Source of the DNA: Microbacterium suaedae
Lineage (GTDB): Bacteria > Actinomycetota > Actinomycetes > Actinomycetales > Microbacteriaceae
NCBI RefSeq assembly: GCF_003254645.1
Contig: NZ_PNFD01000001.1
Span: 992,001-1,056,000 of the forward strand
DNA: 64,000 nt
Reading direction: 5' to 3'
The notes under the pieces were generated by a model. It was not told the DNA's origin. It ran no database searches and saw nothing but the letters and a program-made list of their open reading frames with translations. A program made the position numbers and the translations under genes. Shown here piece after piece: positions 26,413-34,451 of the stretch (position 1 is its first letter; every line of letters begins with the position of its first letter).

Positions 26413-29295
26413 TCAGCCACAGGACACCGCCTCGTAGGCGGCGGACTCGGCGACGTCGCCGGAGATGACCTCGATATCGCCGGCGGGGATCTCCGCCGAA
26501 CGTGCCGAGAATGCGGCCGTTGCGCTCTTCCCCGGCGCGAGATCGCGCACGGTGCGCGTGCCGAAACTCGTCCGGATCTCCGCATCGATCGGATCCGCCG
26601 ACGCGTTCGTCGCCTTCGCGACGACGTAGGCCGAGCCGGCGATGCAGCGCGTGGACGCCGCCGCCGCGATCGGCGCGGCCTCCACGACCGTCACGGTCGC
26701 CTCGACGGGCTGACGCGAGGCGTCCTGCGCGACCCCCGACACCGTGAACGTGCCCGGCTCGGCGTACGCCGACTCCGGAACCTCGTCCCAGACGACCGTC
26801 GCCGATTCCGCCGCACCGCTCTCCTTGTTCAGACGCGCCGTCTCCGGCAGCTCCGGAGCGGATCCCGCCGCCGTTTCGACGGCGATCGCGTCGACCGAGG
26901 CGACCGCCAGTTCAGGAGCGTAGGCCTCGAGCACGCGCTGGTACTGCTCGCGCGTGACGGGGACGATGGTGCCGTGACGAGGCATACCGCCATCGGCGTT
27001 CTGCGGGAACTGCGACTGCGGCATCTCGTTGCCGATGATCTGCCACGCGGACGCGTCCGTGATGTCGTGGGTCGCCATCGGCACGTAGTGGTTCGGACCG
27101 CCGTGGTAGTCGGGCTGATCGGCGAACAGGTAGTAGTCGTAGCCGTTCACGTCACCGGGGTTCGCGGGGAACAGCGAGGGGCCCTCGCTCTGCGTAAAGG
27201 TCCCGCCGTAGCCGTTGTCCTGGCCGACACCGATGCGCTCGCCCATCTCGACCCACTCGTCGGCGGCGCCAGTCGTTCCCGGGTAGCTGCCCGTGATCGT
27301 CGCGAGAAGATCCGAGGAGCGCTCCTGGCGGAGCGTCATGCTGTTCTCGTCCTTGTAGACGCGGTAGTAGTCGCCGTCGTGCTGGGCGACGGTGACGTCG
27401 ATCGACCCGGCGCCCGCCTGTCCGCGGCGGTCCACGTCGATCCAAACCTGCGGCTCGGAGAAGGTCACGAAGTCCTTCGTCGTGGCGTACATCATTCGGT
27501 TGTAGTTCGGCGACGTACGGTCGGCAGTGTCCGTCGTGTCGTAGAGGTTCGACGCCCAGTAGAGAACGAACGTGTCCCGTTCCTCGTCCCAGTACGCCTC
27601 CGGCGCCCAGGTGTTGCCCGCGTACTCCGTGCTGACCTGGATGTGTCGCTGATCCGACCAGTTCACGAGGTCGTTCGACTCCCACACCTCGACAGAGAGC
27701 GAGCCGTGCGTCTGCGCGCCAGCGAAGCCGCCCTCGCGGCCGTCGATCTTCAGATCGGTGGCGATCATGTAGAACCGATCGCCGTCCGGCGAGCGCAGAA
27801 TGAACGGATCGCGCAGCCCCTCCTCGCCGAGCGTGGAGGTGAACAGCGGCTCGCCGTCATTCAGGGTGTTCCAGTCGAGCGCGTCGTTGCCCTTCGAGGC
27901 CGCGAGGCTGATCTTCTCGCCGCCGACGCCCTCTCCCGTGAAGAAGGCCCAGACGTATGCTTCGTCCTCTCCGACGTCTGCGGGCATCGGCTGCACCCGT
28001 GCGGTGAACGCGCGCGTCCGCGAGGCCTCTCCCGCGGTGACGGTCGCGACGAGCTCCACCGCGACGGCGTCTCCCGAGGCCGGGCGGTTCACATCCACCG
28101 AGACGCTCGTGTCGTTCACGCCGGCCGCGATCGTCGCGTGCTCGCCCCCGGAGGCGATCTGCCACGAGATGTCGGAGCCGTGCGCGCCGACGCTCGGCAG
28201 CGAGATGTCGCTGCGGATGTCGTCGAGGTTCGGGGTCGCGATACTGTCGGCGTCGCGCTGCGCGCGGAGCTCGTCCGTCACCTCGGTCACCGTCACCACG
28301 ACCTCCCCGGTCACCGCCTGGTCGCCGTCGGCCGTCGCGACGATCGTGGTCGTCCCGGGTCCGGCGGCGGTCACCGTGCCGCCGGAGACCGTGGCGACCT
28401 GCTCATCGGCGCTCGACCACGTGACCGTGCTCTCCGCGCCCTCCGGCGAGACGGTTGCGGTGAGCTCCGTCTGCTGGCCTTCCTCGAGCTCCACGGCGCC
28501 GTCCGCGACGTCGCCGCCCGTGATCGAGACCGATTCGGGCGCGGGAAGCCCCAGCTGCGCCGAGGTGAGCGCCTCGTCGTAGATCGTGACGTTGTCGAGC
28601 AGACCCGAGAAGTACTCTCCGCCGCCCCAGTTCGCCTTGCCGATCTGCAGGATCCCCGCGTCGCCGAGCATCTCGGCGAGCGTCGGACCGGACGCGGCCG
28701 TGTCGACGAGCTGCTGGTCGACGTAGAGCTTCGCTTCCGGACCGTCGAGCACGAGGTCGACGTGCTTCCACTCCCCCGCAGCGCCGGGGCCAGAGAGGTT
28801 GCCGGAGGTGTCACGCGCGCCGGCGTTGTCGTAGCGTTCGACATCGATACCGCCGGAGGTGTCGAGCACCCCCAGGTAACGCTCCTGCTGGTAGACGGGC
28901 GCATCCGCGGAGGCCGCGGCAAACACGGTCCAGCCGACGTTCCCCGATTCGGCGGGGAGCGAGTCGTACGAGATGGTCGCCTGCTCGAGGCCGGCGAGCA
29001 GCGAGCCGCCATCGCCGCCCGTGACATCGAGCCAGAAGTCGCTGCTGATCTCGGCGGCCGTGCCGTTCCCGTCGCGGGAAGGCACGAGCGAGGCCGTACC
29101 GTTCACGGTGGCGGTGGCGCCCCCGGACGTGAAGGCGCCGCCCGTGGGCGCCTGGTCGAAGTCGAACTGCGCAATCGGCTCCGGCAGCTCGGCGGCGGAG
29201 GCGGCGGCCCCGAAGGGCACGGCCGCCGCAACAAGCAGGGCGCCCGCCGCTCCGGCGGCGACGCTTCTGCGCGCTCGATGGGAGTGTTTCGACAT
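26413..29295 (-). CDS. secreted GH43 glycosidase with LamG and Big_2 domains
   Basis: This 960-residue secreted protein starts at ATG 29295 (GAGGATG upstream). The signal peptide ends near ASAAE. LamG-like about 36-250, Big_2-type Ig about 255-340 (VTWSSADEQVATVSGG), Ig-like 345-445, GH43 450-775 (EEGLRDPFILRSPDGDRFYM, WAPEAYWDEERDTFVLYW), Ig-like 790-870, and the shared C-terminal module. The RDP Asp is the probable base. It closely resembles the first GH43 domain of the protein at 19306. It is the upstream member of a pair with the GH43 gene at 22920. No copy of the TGTTACC operator precedes it, so readthrough from the ABC operon may matter. Confidence 0.85.
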   Translation of the reverse strand: MSKHSHRARRSVAAGAAGALLVAAAVPFGAAASAAELPEPIAQFDFDQAPTGGAFTSGGATATVNGTASLVPSRDGNGTAAEISSDFWLDVTGGDGGSLLAGLEQATISYDSLPAESGNVGWTVFAAASADAPVYQQERYLGVLDTSGGIDVERYDNAGARDTSGNLSGPGAAGEWKHVDLVLDGPEAKLYVDQQLVDTAASGPTLAEMLGDAGILQIGKANWGGGEYFSGLLDNVTIYDEALTSAQLGLPAPESVSITGGDVADGAVELEEGQQTELTATVSPEGAESTVTWSSADEQVATVSGGTVTAAGPGTTTIVATADGDQAVTGEVVVTVTEVTDELRAQRDADSIATPNLDDIRSDISLPSVGAHGSDISWQIASGGEHATIAAGVNDTSVSVDVNRPASGDAVAVELVATVTAGEASRTRAFTARVQPMPADVGEDEAYVWAFFTGEGVGGEKISLAASKGNDALDWNTLNDGEPLFTSTLGEEGLRDPFILRSPDGDRFYMIATDLKIDGREGGFAGAQTHGSLSVEVWESNDLVNWSDQRHIQVSTEYAGNTWAPEAYWDEERDTFVLYWASNLYDTTDTADRTSPNYNRMMYATTKDFVTFSEPQVWIDVDRRGQAGAGSIDVTVAQHDGDYYRVYKDENSMTLRQERSSDLLATITGSYPGTTGAADEWVEMGERIGVGQDNGYGGTFTQSEGPSLFPANPGDVNGYDYYLFADQPDYHGGPNHYVPMATHDITDASAWQIIGNEMPQSQFPQNADGGMPRHGTIVPVTREQYQRVLEAYAPELAVASVDAIAVETAAGSAPELPETARLNKESGAAESATVVWDEVPESAYAEPGTFTVSGVAQDASRQPVEATVTVVEAAPIAAAASTRCIAGSAYVVAKATNASADPIDAEIRTSFGTRTVRDLAPGKSATAAFSARSAEIPAGDIEVISGDVAESAAYEAVSCG

Positions 29296-29345
29296 GATCA
29301 TCCTCGATTCGGTGTCGGTGCAGCAGGCCATCCGGCTGCGTCTTG

Positions 29346-29384
29346 CAGACGGCCGGCGCGGGGTTCACCCGCGCCGGCCGTCTG
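29346..29384 (-). terminator. terminator after the furanose ABC operon
   Basis: A perfect 17-bp stem (29346-29362 with 29368-29384) with 5-base loop ends 3 bases before the stop of the second permease gene (minus strand). It is strong but T-poor, so partial readthrough into the GH43 pair is possible. Confidence 0.8.
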
Positions 29385-29387
29385 TTG

Positions 29388-30425
29388 CTACTCCCGTCTG
29401 CGGGCCGTCACGGCCCGCTGCAGGAGCACGAACACGAGCAGGATCCCGCCCGTGATAATGGTCGTCGCCTCGGGCGGTACCGAGCCGTCGCGGGTGATGA
29501 GCACGATCATCAGACCGAGCACGAGCGCGCCGACGACGGATCCGAGCACGAAGCCCGCGCCGCCCGTGAGCAACGTGCCGCCGATGACGGCCGCGGCGAT
29601 CGCGTCAAGCTCCCAGCCGATGCCCGTGATGTTCTGCGCGCTGCCGAGGCGGGACGTGTAGACGACCGCCGCGACTCCGGAGAGGCTTCCGCTGATGATG
29701 TACACCCAGAGCTTCGTCGCCGCGACCGGCAGACCCATGAGCGCGGCCGACTGCTCGGATCCGCCGATCGCATACACGGTGCGTCCCATCCGCGTGCGGT
29801 GCAGGACGAAGAACGCGCCGATCACGACGAGGGCGGCGATGATCACGCCGGGCGTGATGACGATGTCGTTCACCTTCGGCCCGTCGTAGAGCTTGAACTT
29901 CTCGCCGAGCAGCAACATCGCCGAATCGTCCGGGACGCGCTCGGGCACGGTGCTCAGCATCGAGGCGAGGCCGCGTCCGAGGAACATCATCGCCAATGTC
30001 GCGATGAACGGCTGCACGTTGAAGTACTGCACGAGAACACCCGCGATCGCGCCGGAGGCCGAGCCGATGAGGATCATCAGCACGACGACGACCCACGGAT
30101 TCCACCCGGCGTTCAGCAGCATGACGCCCGCGACGCTGCTGACGGCGATGACGGATCCGACCGAGAGGTCGATGCCACCCGTGAGGATCACGAAGGTCAG
30201 CGCGACGGCCAGGATGATGAGGTGCGCGTTGTTGATGAAGAGGTTCGACATCGTGTTGAACTGCAGGATGCGGCCGTAGGCCAGCTCCCCGAACACGATC
30301 ATGCCGACGAAGATGACGATCGAGGCGACCGTCGGAAGCGCGTCAAGGTGAAGAGACAGGCGTTTCGCGAGCGACGGCCGCTCGGCCGTCTCGGGCGGGG
30401 CAGGGGGCGCGGCGAGCGAGCTCAT
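29388..30425 (-). CDS. sugar ABC transporter permease, YjfF-like
   Basis: This 345-residue inner-membrane permease of the ribose/galactofuranose class (BPD_transp_2) has about 8-10 helices. Typical stretches are LAVALTFVILTGGIDLSVGS and AAVIGGTLLTGGAGFVLGS. In E. coli the galactofuranose importer uses two different permeases, YtfT and YjfF; here two distinct permease genes also follow one another. Its ATG overlaps the stop of the upstream permease as ATGA. It forms the pore with the adjacent permease and takes sugar from the binding protein encoded at 33306. Confidence 0.9.
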   Translation of the reverse strand: MSSLAAPPAPPETAERPSLAKRLSLHLDALPTVASIVIFVGMIVFGELAYGRILQFNTMSNLFINNAHLIILAVALTFVILTGGIDLSVGSVIAVSSVAGVMLLNAGWNPWVVVVLMILIGSASGAIAGVLVQYFNVQPFIATLAMMFLGRGLASMLSTVPERVPDDSAMLLLGEKFKLYDGPKVNDIVITPGVIIAALVVIGAFFVLHRTRMGRTVYAIGGSEQSAALMGLPVAATKLWVYIISGSLSGVAAVVYTSRLGSAQNITGIGWELDAIAAAVIGGTLLTGGAGFVLGSVVGALVLGLMIVLITRDGSVPPEATTIITGGILLVFVLLQRAVTARRRE

Positions 30426-31495
30426 GCGGCGACCTCCTCCTTCTTCTTCTCGGCGCGGGGTCTCGCGACCCGACGCGTGCGGAAAGCGCTGCGCACCCGC
30501 TCGGACTGCAGCAGAACGAGCGCGATGATGATGACGGCCTTGAAGGCGGGCGTCGCGGACGACGAGATGCCGAGGAAGACGACCGTCTTGTCGAGCGTCG
30601 CGATGAGGATCGCGCCGATCGTCGCGCCGGTGATATTGAACTTCCCGCCGGCGAGCGACGTGCCGCCGATGACGACGGCGAGGATCGCGTCGAGCTCGAG
30701 CTGGTAACCGGTGCGCGAGACGTCGACCGTCATCACGGTCGCCGTCGCGAAGATGCCCGCGATGCCCGCAAGGACGCCGCTCAAGATGTAGACGGCGAAG
30801 AGGAGTGCGCGGCGGTTGACGCCGGCGAGGCGGGCCGCCTGCGCGTCCATGCCGATCGCCTCGAGCATGAGGCCGAGCGCGCTGCGACGCACGAGCAGGC
30901 CGACGAGGATCACGATCGCCAGCGCAATGAGGAAGATCGCGGGGAATCCGAAAACGCGCCCATTGGCGATCCACGAGAAGGCCTCGTTCTGCGCCGAGGT
31001 GTTCTGCCCGCTCGTGATGACCTTCGCGAGGCCGCGCCCCGCGAGCATGAGCACCAGCGTGCTGATGAACGGCTGCAGCCCGACGACCGACACGAGGATG
31101 GCGTTGACGGCGCCGAGCGCGCCGCTCACCACGACGACGAGGACGACGGCGACGAGCGCGGCCCCGATCGAGTCGGGAGATCCGACCGACGAGAGGTACT
31201 CCATCGCGACCGCGCCCGCGACGACCATGACGGATCCGACTGACAGGTCGATCCCCTTCGTCGCGACCACCAGGCACATGCCGACCGCGATCATCATGAT
31301 CGGGGCGGCCGCGCGCAGGATGTCAATGACGTTGCCGACGAGGTCGCCGGAGTCGCTGACGGTGATCGCGAGATAGCTCGGATCCCCGATGAGGTTGATG
31401 ATGAGCAGCAGCGCGATCGCGGCGATTCCCCAGATGTACTGGTTCTTCACCACGCTCACGAGGGCGCCGAGCGGACCGGGTGCGGTGTCGTTCAT
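30422..31495 (-). CDS. sugar ABC transporter permease, YtfT-like
   Basis: This 357-residue membrane permease of the same class has VGMCLVVATKGIDLSVGSVM and AVVIGGTSLAGGKFNITGA. It is paired with the YjfF-like permease downstream and coupled to the ATPase upstream by an ATGA overlap at 31492-31495. The set SBP, ATPase, permease, permease reproduces the ytfQ-ytfR-ytfT-yjfF gene order. Together with secreted GH43 enzymes this supports uptake of furanose sugars such as arabinofuranose or galactofuranose. Confidence 0.9.
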   Translation of the reverse strand: MNDTAPGPLGALVSVVKNQYIWGIAAIALLLIINLIGDPSYLAITVSDSGDLVGNVIDILRAAAPIMMIAVGMCLVVATKGIDLSVGSVMVVAGAVAMEYLSSVGSPDSIGAALVAVVLVVVVSGALGAVNAILVSVVGLQPFISTLVLMLAGRGLAKVITSGQNTSAQNEAFSWIANGRVFGFPAIFLIALAIVILVGLLVRRSALGLMLEAIGMDAQAARLAGVNRRALLFAVYILSGVLAGIAGIFATATVMTVDVSRTGYQLELDAILAVVIGGTSLAGGKFNITGATIGAILIATLDKTVVFLGISSSATPAFKAVIIIALVLLQSERVRSAFRTRRVARPRAEKKKEEVAA

Positions 31496-33057
31496 GACGC
31501 GACCTCCTCGCGCGCGTCGTTCCGCGCGTCTTCGATGCCGGAGGTGTCCTCGGCGATGATCTTGATGATGGAGTCGGCCGACACGTCGGGCCCGCCGTCG
31601 ATCTCCGCAATCTTCCTGTGGTCCTTCATCACGATGATGCGGTCGCTCAGGCGCACGACCTCCTCGAGCTCGGACGAGATGAACACGACCGAGACGCCCT
31701 CGTCGGCGAGACGCGCGACGTAGTCCTGGATCTCGGCCTTCGCGCCGACATCGATGCCGCGCGTCGGCTCGTCGAGGATCAGGATGTCGGGTTTGGTCGC
31801 GAGCCAGCGGCCGAGCAGGGCCTTCTGCTGATTGCCGCCCGACAGATTGCGGATGGGTCGCTCGGGATCGGCCGGACGCACGCCGAGCGCGGTGATGTAC
31901 TTCTGGACCATCTCGTCCTGCTCGCGTCGCGGGAGGGGGCGCGCCCAGCCGCGCTTGGCCTGGACGGCGAGGATGATGTTCTCGCGCACGCTCAGGTCGC
32001 GGATGATGCCCTCGTCGCGCCGGTTCTCGCTCGAGAACGCGATGCCCTGCGCGAGCGCGGCGGCGGGCTTCGAGATCTCGGCCTTCTGCCCGCGGAGCCG
32101 CACGGATCCGGCATCGGGCTTGTCGGCGCCGTAGACGAGGCGCGCGAGCTCGGTGCGACCGGATCCGAGCAGGCCGGCGAAGCCGACGACCTCCCCGCGA
32201 TGCAGGTCGAGATCCACGGCATCGAGGGACCCCTTCCGCGCGATGCCCTCGGCGGAGTAGAGGGCCTCCTCCTCGGCGCGCACGCGGCGGTCGCCCCGGG
32301 CGCCGACGCCCGCGAGCGCGGCGGAGTCGCGGCCGATCATCTCGGAGATGAGGTCGGCGCGGGCGATGTCCTGGGTGAGGTGCTCGGCGATGAAACGTCC
32401 GTTGCGGAGGACCGTGAGCCGGTCGCTGATCGCGTAGACCTGGTCGAGGAAGTGCGACACGAACAGGATCGCCACGCCCTCATCGCGCAGCCGCCGGATG
32501 ACGCCGAACAGCTGCTCGACCTCGGCCGCGTCGAGGCTCGAGGTGGGTTCGTCGAGGATGAGCACCTTGCAGTCGGCGACGACGGAGCGGCTGATCGCGA
32601 CGAGCTGCTGCAGGGCGAGCGGCAGCGTCGACAGGCCCTGCCGCGGGTTCAAGTGGCCGAGCCCGAGCTTCTCGAGCGCTTCGCGCGCGGCACGGTGCGT
32701 CGCGCGCCAGTCGATGCCGAACGGGCCCCGGATCTCCTGCCCGAGCATCACGTTCTCGCCGATCGTGAGGTTGGTGCAGAGATTGACCTCCTGGTACACC
32801 GTCGAGATGCCCGCGGCCTGCGCGTCGGCGGTTCCGGACAGACGGCGTGTCTCGCCGTCGATGCGGATCTCGCCCTCGTCGATCCGGTAGACGCCGGTCA
32901 GCGCCTTGATCGTCGTCGATTTTCCGGCGCCGTTCTCGCCCATGAGGGTGTGCACCTCGCCGGGAAAGAGCCGGAAGTCCACGCCGTCGAGCGCCTTGAC
33001 ACCCGGGAAGGTGATCGAGATGCCGGTCATCTCGACGATCGGCCTGGAATGGGTCAT
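31492..33057 (-). CDS. sugar ABC transporter ATPase, YtfR-like (two-domain)
   Basis: This tandem ATPase is 521 residues from ATG 33057, chosen because GGAGG precedes it; a GTG four codons upstream lacks this. Half one has Walker A GENGAGKST and DEPTSSLD. Half two has a degenerate Walker A (GLLGSGRTEL), signature LSGGNQQKALLGRWLA and DEPTRGIDVGAK. This asymmetry is normal for RbsA/YtfR-type pentose and furanose importers. It energises the two following permeases. An unusual G-rich block separates it from the binding-protein gene. Confidence 0.93.
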   Translation of the reverse strand: MTHSRPIVEMTGISITFPGVKALDGVDFRLFPGEVHTLMGENGAGKSTTIKALTGVYRIDEGEIRIDGETRRLSGTADAQAAGISTVYQEVNLCTNLTIGENVMLGQEIRGPFGIDWRATHRAAREALEKLGLGHLNPRQGLSTLPLALQQLVAISRSVVADCKVLILDEPTSSLDAAEVEQLFGVIRRLRDEGVAILFVSHFLDQVYAISDRLTVLRNGRFIAEHLTQDIARADLISEMIGRDSAALAGVGARGDRRVRAEEEALYSAEGIARKGSLDAVDLDLHRGEVVGFAGLLGSGRTELARLVYGADKPDAGSVRLRGQKAEISKPAAALAQGIAFSSENRRDEGIIRDLSVRENIILAVQAKRGWARPLPRREQDEMVQKYITALGVRPADPERPIRNLSGGNQQKALLGRWLATKPDILILDEPTRGIDVGAKAEIQDYVARLADEGVSVVFISSELEEVVRLSDRIIVMKDHRKIAEIDGGPDVSADSIIKIIAEDTSGIEDARNDAREEVAS

Positions 33058-33078
33058 CCCATCCTCCACATCTGGTCA

Positions 33079-33097
33079 CCGCGGCGCGCCGCCGCGG
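33079..33097 (-). terminator. hairpin between binding-protein and ATPase genes
   Basis: CCGCGGCG-cgc-CGCCGCGG, an 8-bp perfect stem just upstream of the ATPase gene on the minus strand. Such hairpins often raise binding-protein output over that of the membrane components. Confidence 0.5.
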
Positions 33098-33302
33098 AGG
33101 GTTCGAGGGGTGGGGGGGCCGCGGGCCCCCCCCCCCCAGGGGCCGGGGGGGCGGAGAGAGAGTGGGGGGGGGGGACCCGTCACAACTCCCACCCCCGGGG
33201 GCCCCCGGGGGGGGCGGCCGGGGTGGGTGCGGGGGGGGGGGGGCCCGCGGCCCCCCCACCTCATGAGGCCGTGGCCTCGGATATCGATGCTGTCGGACGT
33301 AC
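33098..33302. other. G/C homopolymer block, probable sequence artefact
   Basis: About 160 bases are almost entirely runs of 5-14 G or C, unlike anything else in the window. The outer parts (33105-33137 and 33231-33262) are near inverted copies of each other around GGCCGCGGGCC-like cores. No gene, ribosome site or promoter can be read here. It may be real extreme hairpin sequence, but run lengths of this kind are typical of failed base calls at strong hairpins. Sequence and length should not be trusted. Confidence 0.7.
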
Positions 33303-33305
33303 CGA

Positions 33306-34295
33306 TCAGTACTGACGGTCGGGAAGAGCGGCCTCGGCCGCCTCGGACGAGTCGAACGTCTCGCTCGGGACGATGATGTACGGCTCGACGCTCTCGCCCT
33401 CGAGAGCCTTCTCGACCACGTCGACCGCGGTCTCGCCGAAGAGCGGGTTGTACTCGGCCACAAAACTCAGCTCGCCGGCCGCGAGCGCCTCCATGGCGCC
33501 CTTCGTGCCGTCGATCGTCGCGATCTTGACGTCCTCGCCCGGGGTGAGGCCGGCTTCCTCGACGGCCTGGACGGCGCCGAGGCCCATCTCGTCGTTCTGC
33601 GCGAACAGGAGCTGCACGTCGTTGTCGTTCGACTTGAGCACCGTCTCGAAGACGCTCTTGCCCTCTTCCGTCGACCAGTTGGCGGTCTGCGCGCCCAGCT
33701 TCTCGAACGCCGCGTTCTCGCTGATGACCGAGTCCCAGCCCTCGTTGCGCTCGTTGACGACCGACACACCGGCGGGGCCCTCGAGCACGAAGTAGTTCGC
33801 ACCGTCGGGGAACTCGCTCACGGCCCACTCGGCGACGCCCGCCGCAACCTGCTGGTTGTCGGGCGCGATGCGCGTGACGTAGAGATCGGTGTTGTCGGGC
33901 TCGATGCCGCGGTCGATGAGGATGACCGGGATCTCGGCCTCCTGCGCACGCTCGAGCGAGTCCTCCCAGCCCGAACCCTCGGTGGCCGAGAGGAGGATCA
34001 CGTCGACGCCCTCGTCGACGAACGACGTGAACGCGTCGATCTGCGACTTCTGGTCGAGGTTCGCGGCGGGCGCGTACTTGAGCTCGTATCCGGCGTCCTC
34101 CGAGAAGGTGTCCTGGATGTTCTGCTCGTTGGCGGCGCGCCAGTCGCCCTCCGGGCCGACGGCGACGAAGCCGACGGTGGTGAGCTCGTCGCCGGAAGCG
34201 GATCCGGCGTCGTTCGAGCAGGACGCCAGCCCGAAGACGAGGGCTCCGGCTGCGGCGGCTCCAGCCACCTGGACGATGCGGTTGCGTGCGGACAT
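33306..34295 (-). CDS. furanose-binding lipoprotein, YtfQ-like
   Basis: This 329-residue periplasmic-binding-type lipoprotein starts at ATG 34295 with GAGGAGG. The lipobox is FGLASC (Cys26). The mature part begins TVGFVAVGPEGDWRAANEQ and contains SATEGSGWEDSLERAQEAEIPVILIDRGI, AEWAVSEFPDG and FAQNDEMGLGAVQAVEEAG. The GWEDSL and DRGI segments are characteristic of YtfQ-like galactofuranose-binding proteins rather than ribose-binding ones; this is a family resemblance, not proof of ligand. It is first in the transporter operon, behind a promoter whose -10 overlaps the LacI-type operator. Confidence 0.9.
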   Translation of the reverse strand: MSARNRIVQVAGAAAAGALVFGLASCSNDAGSASGDELTTVGFVAVGPEGDWRAANEQNIQDTFSEDAGYELKYAPAANLDQKSQIDAFTSFVDEGVDVILLSATEGSGWEDSLERAQEAEIPVILIDRGIEPDNTDLYVTRIAPDNQQVAAGVAEWAVSEFPDGANYFVLEGPAGVSVVNERNEGWDSVISENAAFEKLGAQTANWSTEEGKSVFETVLKSNDNDVQLLFAQNDEMGLGAVQAVEEAGLTPGEDVKIATIDGTKGAMEALAAGELSFVAEYNPLFGETAVDVVEKALEGESVEPYIIVPSETFDSSEAAEAALPDRQY

Positions 34296-34394
34296 GTTCT
34301 CCTCCTCGAGATGCCGGGCACCGGGTGCCCGGCCATGCGGATCCGTCATGGATCCGCTGTCGGTTGCTGTGACGACGAGTACGTCGTTCCCAGG

Positions 34395-34424
34395 ATGTTA
34401 CCGGGAACAAAATGTTCCGCACAA
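34395..34424 (-). promoter_or_regulatory. promoter and LacI operator of the furanose ABC operon
   Basis: On the minus strand TTGTGC (34419-34424) and TAACAT (34395-34400) are separated by 18 bases. The operator TGTTACCGGGAACA (34396-34409) covers the -10. A second dyad GGAACA-aaa-TGTTCC (34404-34418) overlaps it, giving room for two repressor dimers or alternative registers. Confidence 0.75.
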
Positions 34425-34451
34425 GCCCGAGATGCGATCGTGACGTCGCCC

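Noticed and set aside
33076..34422. 448-codon minus-strand ORF reading through the G-rich block
   Set aside because: It is a frame shadow of the binding-protein gene extended by homopolymers; the real gene begins at 34295 with a lipobox.
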